Both the position numbers and the translations under genes were made by a program. Shown here one piece after another: positions 36,282 to 45,855 of a DNA stretch of 64,000 nt (positions are counted from its first letter, which is position 1; each line of letters opens with the position of its first letter). Under the pieces are notes generated by a model. The model was not told the DNA's origin. It was given only the letters and a program-made list of their open reading frames with translations, and ran no database searches. The stretch is from Cercospora beticola (Eukaryota; Ascomycota; Dothideomycetes; Mycosphaerellales; Mycosphaerellaceae): positions 3,596,001 through 3,660,000 of the forward strand of contig NC_088939.1 in assembly GCF_033473495.1 (NCBI RefSeq). The letters are read 5' to 3'.

Positions 36282-37040
36282 TCAGTGATGCTCATGCGCT
36301 GCGTTGCTCCTGTAGCCAATGATCTTGAAGCGCCCGATGATCTCACCAATCGAGAAGAAGCCAATGGTCTCAGCAGTGACGATGCCAACCTGGGTCAAGG
36401 TAGCTGAATCAAGGTTTCTTAACCTCTCCAAGAACGACTGTGGGCTATTGAGCGCTTGGTCTGCGGTCTTCTCGGCGGCCTTGGCTGTTCGCGAACCGAC
36501 GGCGGCGGGGTTCGACACTGCGTTTCGGATGGGTGCGATGACATTCTGGACGGTTTGTGCGTTGCTGCGGAAAGTCAGCCACTTCTCTTGCCCATACCCC
36601 AACACCTCCTGCGATGCTTACGGTGGCTGCATGCCGCGTCCAGTGTAGATGATCTTGCCCAGCTCGCCGGCGACTTTGCCATAGTAGACTACATGGGGGA
36701 CCAGGCCTACGCATTGTTCAGTTGAATGCCATCGTTGCTCTCCCAGCCTCTCCCACGACTGACCTTGTACAAAGCCGATGAGCGCTCCTGTGCGTCCACC
36801 GACCTTCGATAGACTGCTACTGACACCGGCAGCGGCCTTGCTCAGTGCTGGACCGGCAGAGCTTGTGACCTTGGACAGTCCTTGTTGTGCTTTCGACACG
36901 GTGTTTTGAGCCGTCTCCTTAGCCGCTGTTGCGCCCTTCGATGCGGCGGAGGCGGCCTCCGAGGTCGTCGAGGCGGCGCGTCGTTGCAGAAGGAACTTGG
37001 ACTGGCGCAAGACCATCCGGGACATGGCGGGAGATGCCAT
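36282..37040 (-). CDS. atp20: Mitochondrial ATP synthase subunit g
   Basis: Three exons: 37040-36764, 36706-36622 and 36564-36282; introns of 57 bp each; 214 aa. The splices give IGFVQGLVPHVVYYGKV and GRGMQPPNAQTVQ, the conserved core of the family, where FVQ, YYGKV and GRGMQPP are typical. The N-terminus is rich in Arg, Ser and Ala and acid-free (RMVLRQSKFLLQRRAAS), a mitochondrial leader, followed by an Ala/Ser/Lys-rich helix. The C-terminal part has the single membrane segment (ETIGFFSIGEIIGRFKIIGY) with a GxxxG-like dimer region. The protein sits in the Fo membrane part and helps dimerise complex V and bend cristae. It shares a 178-bp divergent promoter with rok1. Confidence 0.93.
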
Positions 37041-37218
37041 TGTGGTGAGGGAGTGCTGGGTGACGGAAGCTGTCTCCAATGCAAAAAGCGCTCGGAAGTC
37101 GACAGCTACGGCAAGGTCCGCGAATTCTCCCGAGCTCCGAAAACTTTAAGTCGCAACACTCTCTCTGAAATAATTCGACAACAAGTATGCTAGGCCGAAT
37201 CTGAATTCGAACCAACAC
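37041..37218. promoter_or_regulatory. Divergent promoter atp20/rok1
   Basis: Only 178 bp separate the two start codons, so both genes must share this space for their core promoters and leaders. No specific factor site was identified. Confidence 0.6.
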
Positions 37219-39339
37219 ATGGATCCTCTCAAATTGCTGTCGCGATCAATCAAACGCTCAAAGACGGGAACGGTGCAGCGCAGCACACCATCTAGCGGCC
37301 AGAATGCAGCACCTCAGCTTTTCCCAGTGAAAGCCGAAGCTGTCGCACCAGGCTCGAAAAAACGGAAGCGAGGGGGCGACATGATCGATGATGCTTCCGC
37401 AGAGCTGGACTTCTTCGGTAGTGGACGGTCAAATGCGAAAGGCGAATCTCCTGCGGCGTCCGCAAAGCAGAGCGCGGTGGCAAAGCAGACCGACGAGGGC
37501 GAGAAAGACAATTCAGCACCCACTTCGTATCGATTGCCCGAAGGAGAGCGCAAAAATGTGCTGCGCCAGCACAAGTTGAAGGTTACGTGGCTCAACCCAC
37601 CAGCAGTCGAGGACAAGGCACGCTCAAAGGGGAAAGAGAAAGGTGACAAGAAGCAAGCGAAAGCCGAAAAGCTGTCGATATATCCACAGCCATTACAAAC
37701 CTTCTCGGAGCTTCGAGAGATATATGGCGTCTCAGCTAGAATCGCAAGCAATGTTGAAGACCAGGGCTATTCCATGCCAACAGAGGTTCAACTCGGGGCA
37801 ATCCCACTTTTGTTGGAATCACCCAGTGCGCTTTTGTCCACTACTGGCGTTCCGTCTGCCACAGAACACAGTCATGTTGACCTGTTGACGGTGGCACCTA
37901 CAGGCAGCGGAAAGACGCTTGCTTTTGCCATACCTCTAATGCATAGGCTTCACCAAATCAAGCGCGAGCGCAATGATACCCCGAGATCTATCTCCTCCAT
38001 TATCCTTGCTCCCACTAAAGAGCTCGCCAGTCAGATAGTGAACGAGTGCAAGAAGCTTGCTCGCAACACTGGGTTGCGCGTGACACAGGTTCGGAAGGGA
38101 ATGAAATTGGCCATGTCCACTACGTCAACACATGACAGTGAAGACGAAGATGACCAGCCTCCAGACATTGGAAAGCCTTCTGGAACTGCAGTAAAGGCCG
38201 ATATCCTTGTCTCAACGCCTGGAGCGCTCGCTGGCATTGTCCAAGGTCTGCCACACGACCAGTCCGAAGCACTCTCAAATGTTCAGCACCTGATTCTTGA
38301 CGAGGCCGACGTCTTGCTGGACCCGCTGTTTCGCGAACAAACGTTGGCGATCTGGAATGGTCTACCTCATCCTGACTTGCGAGTCAGTTTGTGGTCAGCG
38401 ACCATGGGAAGCAACATCGAAGAGCTGGCACAGTCGATTATGCAAGAGCGACGCGCTCGGATTGCGCAGGGAGACGACGACGCCGCCGCTGCAGTTCCCC
38501 TTCTACGACTCGTGGTTGGTCTGAAGGACTCGGCCGTGCCAAACGTAGAGCACAAGTTGGTGTATTCGGCTTCGGAGCAGGGCAAACTCATGGGTCTCCG
38601 CAACCTCCTGCATCCTGCCACAAGTTCAACAGAATCTGGACCTCCATTACTGCCTCCGTTCCTTGTTTTCACGCAAACTATTGAACGTGCCGTTGCACTG
38701 CATTCAGAACTGCTTTACGACATACCCGCGGAAGCTGGCGGCATCAGTAGGATTGCTGTGCTACACTCAGACCTCTCGGATGCAGCACGCGATACTGTCA
38801 TGACTAAATTCCGCAGAGGGGAGGTCTGGGTCCTGATCACAACAGATCTCCTGTCGCGAGGCGTGGATTTCCGTGGCGTGAACGGGGTGGTCAACTATGA
38901 CATCCCCACGTCGAGTGCAGCATACATCCATCGCGTGGGACGCACTGGGCGAGCCGGACGCGAGGGTGGCGTGGCCGTTACACTGTTCAGCCAAGAAGAC
39001 ATACCATACATGAAACCAATCGCCAATGTGGTCTCAATGGCGCAGAAGCAGAAGGGCAATCCGGACACTGGGGTTCAGAAATGGTTGCTTGATGCGTTGC
39101 CAGATCTCAACAAGAAAGCGAAGCAGGATCTGAAGAAGCACGGGGTGGAAACGAGAACTGCCCGAGGCATGAACAAGGATCCGCGAGCAGCTCGCAAAGC
39201 CAAGATCAGCACCAAAGCTGGCTTTGTACGACGACAAGAGAACAAACGACGTGGTGCAATCCTGGGCAGTCGTCGACGACGAGACGCGGCATCGGCTGAA
39301 CCGAACGATCAAGGCGCAGACTTTGATGGTTTCGATTGA
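37219..39339 (+). CDS. rok1: DEAD-box RNA helicase Rok1
   Basis: Intronless, 706 aa, ATG at 37219. Basic N-terminus with KKRKRG. Motifs in order: Q-motif region (GYSMPTEVQLGAIP), motif I APTGSGKT near residue 226-233, Ia APTKELASQ, DEAD in LILDEADVLLD near 360, SAT near 391, FTQTIERA, TTDLLSRGVDF and HRVGRTGRAGR near 570. The RGE/WVLI and GRAGREGG segments and the overall order match Rok1/DDX52, which unwinds snoRNA-pre-rRNA duplexes in early 40S ribosome assembly in the nucleolus. Basic C-terminal tail (RRQENKRRG). Its stop lies 10 bp from the stop of the convergent SDR gene. Confidence 0.93.
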   Translation: MDPLKLLSRSIKRSKTGTVQRSTPSSGQNAAPQLFPVKAEAVAPGSKKRKRGGDMIDDASAELDFFGSGRSNAKGESPAASAKQSAVAKQTDEGEKDNSAPTSYRLPEGERKNVLRQHKLKVTWLNPPAVEDKARSKGKEKGDKKQAKAEKLSIYPQPLQTFSELREIYGVSARIASNVEDQGYSMPTEVQLGAIPLLLESPSALLSTTGVPSATEHSHVDLLTVAPTGSGKTLAFAIPLMHRLHQIKRERNDTPRSISSIILAPTKELASQIVNECKKLARNTGLRVTQVRKGMKLAMSTTSTHDSEDEDDQPPDIGKPSGTAVKADILVSTPGALAGIVQGLPHDQSEALSNVQHLILDEADVLLDPLFREQTLAIWNGLPHPDLRVSLWSATMGSNIEELAQSIMQERRARIAQGDDDAAAAVPLLRLVVGLKDSAVPNVEHKLVYSASEQGKLMGLRNLLHPATSSTESGPPLLPPFLVFTQTIERAVALHSELLYDIPAEAGGISRIAVLHSDLSDAARDTVMTKFRRGEVWVLITTDLLSRGVDFRGVNGVVNYDIPTSSAAYIHRVGRTGRAGREGGVAVTLFSQEDIPYMKPIANVVSMAQKQKGNPDTGVQKWLLDALPDLNKKAKQDLKKHGVETRTARGMNKDPRAARKAKISTKAGFVRRQENKRRGAILGSRRRRDAASAEPNDQGADFDGFD

Positions 39340-39349
39340 AGCAATCTTT

Positions 39350-40179
39350 TTACTGCAGATTGACAAAGAGGCCTCCGTCAACAAGAAGTTGCGCCCCAGA
39401 AACGTACTCACTCAGATCACTGGCCAGGAACACAGCTGGTCCGGCCAGGTCTTTCGGCTGTCCCAGCCTGCCTAGCGGTATGCGACCCTCCATGTACTGT
39501 CGCTTCTCTTCGCTTGCCAAATCCTCATCGTTGAGTTGTGTCCGGATCGTGCCCGGCAATAGAGCATTGCATCTGATGCCATATTTCCCCAATGCACATG
39601 CTGTACTCTGCATCAAGGATAAAACGCCAGCTTTGGTGGGGGTATAATGTGTCTGTCCTGCACCACCCACCAATGCAGATATTGACGACACGCCGATGAT
39701 ACTGCCACCACGTGGCTCTTGCGTCGACATCTGCCGCGCCGCGGCCTGCACTGCAAAGAATGCACCGTTGAGGTTTGTTTGTATGGTGTGGTTGACCAGG
39801 TCGGGCGACATGCTGTGGCAAGGTCAGTCATGCAGCTCAACAGCCAAACACATGTGATTGCATACGTGAGAAAGTCGGCAAACTGGCAAACTCCTGCATT
39901 GCTCACGAAGACATCTAGCTTTCCGAACTTCTCAACAGTCTTCTTGACCAGCTCCTGGCCTGTCTCCGGTTTGGTGATGTCCCCGGGCACTCCGATAAGT
40001 CTTGCGTTTTCGCCAACTTCTTTTGACAATGCCTCGAATTGGCTGGCCGACTTGTCGTCTGGATAATAATTCACAGCAACACTAGCTCCATGTCTCAAAT
40101 AGTCCAACGCAATGGCTCTGCCTATGCCCGTCACGGCTCCTGTAATAGCCGCAACTTTGCCTTGCAGTAGTGCTGCCAT
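39350..40179 (-). CDS. SDR oxidoreductase, L-rhamnose dehydrogenase-like
   Basis: Two exons, 40179-39866 and 39812-39350, with a 53-bp intron (gtatgc...cacag) joining FADFLT to MSPDLV; 258 aa, start at the ATG in MAALLQGKV. Classical short-chain dehydrogenase: GAVTGIG cofactor loop at about 12-20, NAG, catalytic Ser148, Tyr161 and Lys165 (SSISALVGG, HYTPTKAG). The C-terminus GAQLLVDGGLFVNLQ and the segment CALGKYGIRCNALLPGTIRT fit fungal NAD(P)-dependent L-rhamnose dehydrogenase (Lra1 type), first step of the non-phosphorylated L-rhamnose route. The divergent neighbour is a candidate lactonase for the next step. Sugar specificity is inferred, not shown. Confidence 0.88.
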
Positions 40180-40656
40180 CTTCGATTGCTCCAATCACAA
40201 AATACCGTCGCGAAATGAGTGATGAGCACAGCGTGTCTTCTACGTTCACTACACAACATGGCAACAATTTTTCTCGGCCCATGTATGCAACCAAATTGGA
40301 GCTTGTTTCGCTGGCTCGATGCAGGAGGGGTCTGGTTCGGCGCAATGCACAGCGAGCTGGCGAGCCGCACATGCGTGTAAACTGCAAACCCGGCAGACCC
40401 CGATCTTTCGGCCTTGCAGCAAGTCTTTGGCGAGATCATGCATTATTCCTGACACCGGCCGACGTCCTGATGAGCGCGGAAGCCCGAGCCTGCACTGCAG
40501 CAAGCAGCAGATATTGATTGCATTGCACATCTTCGTAATTCCTCTGCATCCGCGATGCAGTAGACTTCGAGGCGAGTGGGAAACGACAGGGCTTAGCATT
40601 CTTCTTTGTAACCATTCATCTCTGGACCTTTCGCCTCTGCAGCGTACGCCGCAACC
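40180..40656. promoter_or_regulatory. Divergent promoter between SDR and amidohydrolase
   Basis: A 477-bp interval between the two start codons. Joint control of the pair is plausible, but I recognise no defined operator. Confidence 0.5.
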
Positions 40657-41721
40657 ATGGCGCCGCTTCGCATCATTGACTCTCACACGCATGTCTGGCC
40701 CCAGAGCATGTCACATGCTGGCGAAGGAGGCCACGCTTGGATGACGCCGGGTATGCCACTTGCTAAGCAACACATACTCTCCGACTACTATCGCGCTTCC
40801 AAACAAGATGAGCTACGCAAGCAAGACGTCACTTTCGAAGGAGTTGTGTACGTTGAGACCGACGTGCGCTATGACAAGCCCAATGGCGACCTGCGATCAT
40901 GGGCCAAAGGCCCACTGGACGAGATCAGATTCCTACGAGATATAGTCGAAGGCAAATATGGCGAGCGAGACAGCCATATTCTCATCGGGATTGTTGCCTG
41001 GGCACCAATGGACCAACCGACGAACGTACTAGAAGAGTGGCTACGCGTGGCTGAAGAGACCGCTGGACGAGAGACGTGGAAACGAGTCAAAGGCTTTCGA
41101 TTTCTGCTACAATTCATACAAGACCAAGAGGAATTCGAGAGACTGGTCTGGAGTGACCACTTCACAAAAAACCTCCAACTACTCGGCAAACGTGGCTTCG
41201 CATTTGACATTGGCGTTGACCAGCACTCCGGGGGTGCGTGGCAACTACAGGCGATCGCGACAGCGATGGAGAAGGCACATTTGGACGTCTCGGAGGCGGA
41301 GAAGGTCACATTCGTGATCAACCACCTTTGTAAGCCGGATTTTATACCAAACGGCCCGGAGTTTCGGGCTTGGACAAAAGCGACGCAAGTCATGGCCGGG
41401 TGGTCTAAAACATACATGAAGCTCTCGGGTGGCTTGAGCGAACTTCCCGAGGAGGTTCTCGCGACCAAGGACGCTGCTGCCATTGCCAAACACATGAAGC
41501 CCTGGGTCGAACATGTCTTTGCAGTGTTCGGGCCTGAAAGAATCATGTTCGGCAGTGATTGGCCTGTCTGCAATGTCCGAGGACCGGGCGAAGAAGCTTC
41601 GTGGACGATGTGGAAGGGGATCGTCGCAGATCTGATCGAAAATCAAGTTGCTGATCTCTCAGATGCAGATAGGGCATCGGTTTGGAGCGAAGCAGCTCGG
41701 AGAGCCTACAAGCTCGGCTGA
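40657..41721 (+). CDS. Amidohydrolase-2 family, probable L-rhamnono-lactonase
   Basis: Intronless, 354 aa, with a good start context (accATGg). TIM-barrel metal-dependent hydrolase (Amidohydro_2, COG3618): DSHTHVWP at residues 8-15 carries the metal-binding HxH, VINHLCKP a middle His, and MFGSDWPVC the late Asp. The N-terminal motif HAWMTPGMPLAKQHILSDY is typical of fungal proteins of this subgroup, to which the L-rhamnono-gamma-lactonase Lra2 belongs. With the SDR across the promoter it could hydrolyse the lactone made from L-rhamnose in the cytosol. Other lactones remain possible. Its stop is 6 bp from that of the convergent kinase. Confidence 0.87.
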   Translation: MAPLRIIDSHTHVWPQSMSHAGEGGHAWMTPGMPLAKQHILSDYYRASKQDELRKQDVTFEGVVYVETDVRYDKPNGDLRSWAKGPLDEIRFLRDIVEGKYGERDSHILIGIVAWAPMDQPTNVLEEWLRVAEETAGRETWKRVKGFRFLLQFIQDQEEFERLVWSDHFTKNLQLLGKRGFAFDIGVDQHSGGAWQLQAIATAMEKAHLDVSEAEKVTFVINHLCKPDFIPNGPEFRAWTKATQVMAGWSKTYMKLSGGLSELPEEVLATKDAAAIAKHMKPWVEHVFAVFGPERIMFGSDWPVCNVRGPGEEASWTMWKGIVADLIENQVADLSDADRASVWSEAARRAYKLG

Positions 41722-41727
41722 AATACA

Positions 41728-43770
41728 TTAAACACCGGCCAGCGCAGCAGGTGGTCTCGCTGGACTGTAAAGCTCGTCGAATCCCGAATCATCGTATGCC
41801 AAGCCAAGAGCATAATTGTCTACACCAAACGGCACACTGTGTCCAGCAAACTTCGCTCCATATTCGGGGTGTTCGGGAGATAAATCCCGCAGACCGAAGG
41901 CGCGGTCGCGTGCGCCCGGAGTGGTGTATTTGCGAATCTCTGCGAAGAGATGATCGAAAGATGGCCGATCGCTATCGTTGTAGCGCATACATGCCATGAC
42001 CAAGTTGACCAGCTCACGGCTGTAGAATGCTTGCGCCGAAGCATCCAACTCCGGAGGCTCCCTTCGACTCGGTCTGTCCCAGTCGAACCACGTCTCGTTC
42101 ACGGTGCATGGTCCATATTTACCAGCGAGCAACGAGAACATTACAATGCCCACGCCCCAAACGTTTGTCTTGGTCGATTGTGTTCGCCGGACGTTTGAAA
42201 CTTCGAGTCGGACTTGCATCTCGGGCGCAGCGTGTTCGGCCGTTCCTTGCGTTCTCAGGTCTCCCAAGTCACGCGGGTCGTTGGGAGGTATGGCGATCGC
42301 CAGACCGAAGTCACCAACTTTGGCTCGGGGATACCCCGGGAAACTTTTGTCGTCTGCCACTCCGAAGAAGATGTTGTCGATTTTGAAATCGCGGTGGACA
42401 ATTACAGGCCAATCGGGATCAGCTCCGGTCCTCTTCAATTGACCTCGCTCCATAAGGATGCCGGCGATAACCAGATTCTGGAAGGCGGCCCAGCAGAAAG
42501 GCTCCGGATACAACTTGTATTCGTCCGAATGGTCTTCCCAGGGTGACTCGATCCTCTTCGTGTGTTCTGCAGCGTCTATCGACTTGTTCAGCTGAGTCCC
42601 GATTGATAGCACTTGCTCGATGTGAGAACTACTACTTACGGTATCCATAATTTCCGCTGAGAAGATCAAAGGCGTCGCCGAATGGACAATATTCCAAGTA
42701 CAAATCAGCTTGTTTGTCCTCTAGGCGAAGATTGTAGTTCAGCATCTCCACCGTGCTCCTCGATCCAGGCTTGCCACGGAGACCTAGATGGGCTTGTATC
42801 CTGTTGCCTTCGTCAGTCGGAAGCTCATCATGAAACATCACATAAAGAGGCTATTGATCTTACTCCGTCGGCAGGTTATCCGAAAAGTTGTCTGTTATGC
42901 CCGGAGCTCCATTTGTCCAGAAATGAGAATAATTCCAAATTGGGGCCAGATTCGCTTTCTTGCATACCACACGATTGCAGATCGTGTCTGTCCTCTGGTC
43001 GACTTGAAGCCAGAGATATGCTGCACCGTAGCTTCCGCCACCGAGATACAATGTGCCGTACCAGGCTGCGCGACTATGTTAGTAACTGCCAATTTGGTAA
43101 AATTTACACAGAACTCACCACGACTGCCGCTACTATCGCTTCCCTCGCCTTCGCTCTCGTCCTCATCGTCTACGGGATCACTCTGCTCCTCATTTGCCGC
43201 GATATCTTCTTCAGCGATCTCCACATCATCATCGCTATCATCGCCCGCCTCCTCCAACGCCTTTGCCCGCTTCTCCGCCTTCTGCCTCAACGTACTAAGC
43301 TCCCGCCGCATCCAGTCGTCAATGCTATCCGCCTCAGTCCTCGCCGCATCTAACAAATCTCTCAACCACGTCCCCACCGGATCCCCCTGCCTCTCTTTCT
43401 CCCTCAATCTCCAAAGCTGCCCACACCTGAGATCCACTTTCCTCAAAACCCTGACCATTTTTCGAAGTTTCTCCTCATACAACCCGAACCTCGGCCTCCA
43501 GATATCACTCCCATTATCGTTGGGAGCACCGCGATATTTCTCCACGTAAGCAAGCTGCCGCTGCGCATCAGATTTATCTTTCAATGCTTCGTGAAAATTT
43601 TGAATGGCGCGGCCGCGTTCGTTGCGGCGGAATTCAGAGAGGCCGTTCCAACGGGTTTTGAGTGCATTGGTCAAGAGCTGGATTTGCGCCGGGTTAAGCT
43701 GGCTTCTGTGTGGTGTCGTCTCGAGCTCGAGGAAGAGTTCGCGGTAGTGGTCTGTGTCGCCGAATGACAT
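41728..43770 (-). CDS. Serine/threonine protein kinase, fungal orphan type
   Basis: Four exons: 43770-43119, 43065-42864, 42800-42640 and 42566-41728, with introns of 53, 63 and 73 bp; 617 aa. Residues 1-217 form a charged N-terminal region of unknown fold with an acidic tail (DDSDDDVEIAEED). The kinase domain follows: Gly loop LYLGGGSYGAAYLW, probable VAIK Lys in RVVCKKA, catalytic loop HRDFKIDN, metal site GDFGLA, and APE-like AAPEM, so it looks active. The splice models are supported by restoring the Gly loop at the first junction and EIQAHLGLRG at the second. The kinase group and the substrate are not recognised. Confidence 0.85.
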
Positions 43771-44242
43771 GTTGAGCTTGGAGTTTGGCTTATGCTATGG
43801 TTGGACATACATGTTCCTGCTCCCTGTGAGGTATATGGAACGACCTTTTCTGGGGCCTCAAGAAGTGTTGTTCATTGTTCGAGCTCCATTTCGTGTGCCG
43901 CATTTGTCGAGGACAACGTTCATCTCTGTAGATGGCTCGGGAGACAAAGAGAAGGTCGCTCCACATCTTGCCTTCATACTGAGTTGCATTACGGTGTCAA
44001 GGATGATAACATGCTGCTTTCCCTCGTAGTGATCGATCGTTCCTCACCGAAAATTCGTACTTCATCATAGTGACACGAAAATAAACACTGACCAAAAATG
44101 CTGTACATAAGTATCTATTCTGCTATCGTACAATTCGCGGTTCTGCGTACGCGCTCACCAAGGGTATCAAAAAGTGTTCGTCCATCTCCAATCGTGAAAT
44201 GTACAAAGTCGTATCGGGTCGTAATCTGGATCTGCGATCCCC
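43771..44242. other. Intergenic region, 0.5 kb
   Basis: Between the kinase start and the 3' end of the surface-protein gene (both on the minus strand). It should hold the kinase promoter. No other feature is seen. Confidence 0.5.
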
Positions 44243-45025
44243 TCAAAGCACATAAGCCGTGGCCAGTGCAATAGCGACCATAGGCCAGTATCCGACCATC
44301 TCAAGCGCACTGCCCATCGCGCCACTGTCCGATCCACCTGGAGCGGTGGTACCGTTTGGCAGAGTGCCGTCGATCACCAATGTGTCGTTGTCATCGCCCT
44401 CTAGTCTGACCAACTTTGCCTGTGATGCGTTGTTCGCGACGTTGTTTTGATATTCCGTCTCGTTGTTCTCATCGCATGAACAAGAGTAGTACCTCGCGCA
44501 CCAGCACTGCGCCGGGTGGGATTCGTTCTGTCCGGAGGTCTGGTTGCGGTAGTTCCAGTAGTATGGGTAACCGTAGGAGTATGCGCCGTACGCGCCGTAG
44601 GCTGCGATGGCTGGGAAGACGAGGAGAGCACCGGCGCCGAGGAGGACAGGCGTTCTTAGACCTCCGCGTGTTGCGCCAGCACTGTAAGGAGCTGCAGCGC
44701 CGCCACCGTAGTAGCGTCCATTGCCGTATCCTCGAGCAGGACCAGAGCCTGCGCGTGTTGAGCCGCCGGTGCTGGAGCCACTTGATGTGCGGCCGCCGCT
44801 AGATGAGGAACCACTGGAAGACGAGGACGAGGAGCTGCTGCTGCTGCCGCCACGAGAACTTCCTCCACTGCTGCCGCCACCACGTCCGCCGCCTCCACCG
44901 CCGCCCTTGCGCTTGAAGAGTTGCTTGGATGCTTCGGTGATGTCATTGATCGACCCCGGTAGAGCCAGTGCTTGGCCGAGTGTGAAGAGGGTGATCAGGT
45001 AAAAGATGGATTGCAGTAACCTCAT
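44243..45025 (-). CDS. Secreted or GPI-anchored Ser/Gly-rich protein
   Basis: Intronless, 260 aa. A signal peptide is evident (hydrophobic residues 4-22 ending QALALPGS). FKRK near residue 38 is a possible Kex2 site. Next come a Gly run, a Ser/Gly-rich stretch and a hydrophobic Ala/Gly segment (LLGAGALLVFPAIAAYGAYG), then a Tyr-rich part and a compact Cys motif (CWCARYYSCSCDE). Six N-glycosylation sequons follow (NQT, NES, NET, NAS, NDT, NGT). The C-terminus has small residues (SDSGAMGS) before a hydrophobic tail without charge, as in GPI-anchor signals. I know no function; similar proteins occur in related fungi. A cell-surface role is inferred. Confidence 0.8.
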   Translation of the reverse strand: MRLLQSIFYLITLFTLGQALALPGSINDITEASKQLFKRKGGGGGGGRGGGSSGGSSRGGSSSSSSSSSSSGSSSSGGRTSSGSSTGGSTRAGSGPARGYGNGRYYGGGAAAPYSAGATRGGLRTPVLLGAGALLVFPAIAAYGAYGAYSYGYPYYWNYRNQTSGQNESHPAQCWCARYYSCSCDENNETEYQNNVANNASQAKLVRLEGDDNDTLVIDGTLPNGTTAPGGSDSGAMGSALEMVGYWPMVAIALATAYVL

Positions 45026-45855
45026 CTTGGCTGTTGGGTGTGTGTCGCTTTGATTATATTAGAAGACGGTAAGTCGACGCTGTGGTCTGTCGTCGTTCGT
45101 GTCGTATCGTAAGACAGTGAAGTACAGGCTGTGGTGAAACAAAATGAAATGCTTGTCTGTGGCAAGCGAAGAAAAGGCAAGTCCCAGGTGTCCCTTGTTA
45201 TATAACAATGACCGCAATGAGGCGAAGCAAGCGGAGTACCGCGAAGGAGCGAAAGTCTCATTCTATGATGCGTCTTTAGCCTGTGCACGCAGGAGCTTCT
45301 GCGGCACGAGCAGAAAGAGCCAAGCGGTGAATGCTACCACTCAAGTCTCGCCATTCAAGCCACGCTGCGCCTTGGCCTTTGCTGATGATCACCAATCAGG
45401 AATCTTCACATCTCTGAGGATCGCCACTAAGATTCACGTCATTGTTATGCTGGCTGCCACGCTGCGCTGCACTATGAGGCCGCAGGATGATGATACTTTT
45501 GATCTGTAGGCGGTGCACAAGCAAGACAAGGTCACGTTCCCACGGCTACCGGCTATGCCAGGCTTGGTATGTGTGTGCTGTGAGAGGCTGCGAGGGGATC
45601 AAAGTTACACAAGCCACATTCATCTAGATTGGAACTGCCACTTTCCACATCTGGGCATCGACACTGGAATGGCCGTGTGGTTGCTTTTGCAAATGTTCTT
45701 CGCTTTCGCTATGTTACATGTTCGTTCAGTGTTGTTGATCAACACGTCAGAGTCGACGATGCACCGCCTTGGTACTGAACTCCTTCGCTATGCGTGTCCC
45801 CTCCCTATAGTTCTACAATGCCACCGCCCAGCGACCTGTGCTGTCAGGTTCGCAT
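45026..45855. other. Intergenic region, 0.8 kb
   Basis: Between the surface-protein start and the 3' end of swr1, both on the minus strand. It holds the promoter of the surface-protein gene. Short frames are present without support. Confidence 0.5.

Noticed and set aside
40869..41573. 234-codon minus-strand frame
   Set aside because: Antisense of the amidohydrolase gene, with no domain.
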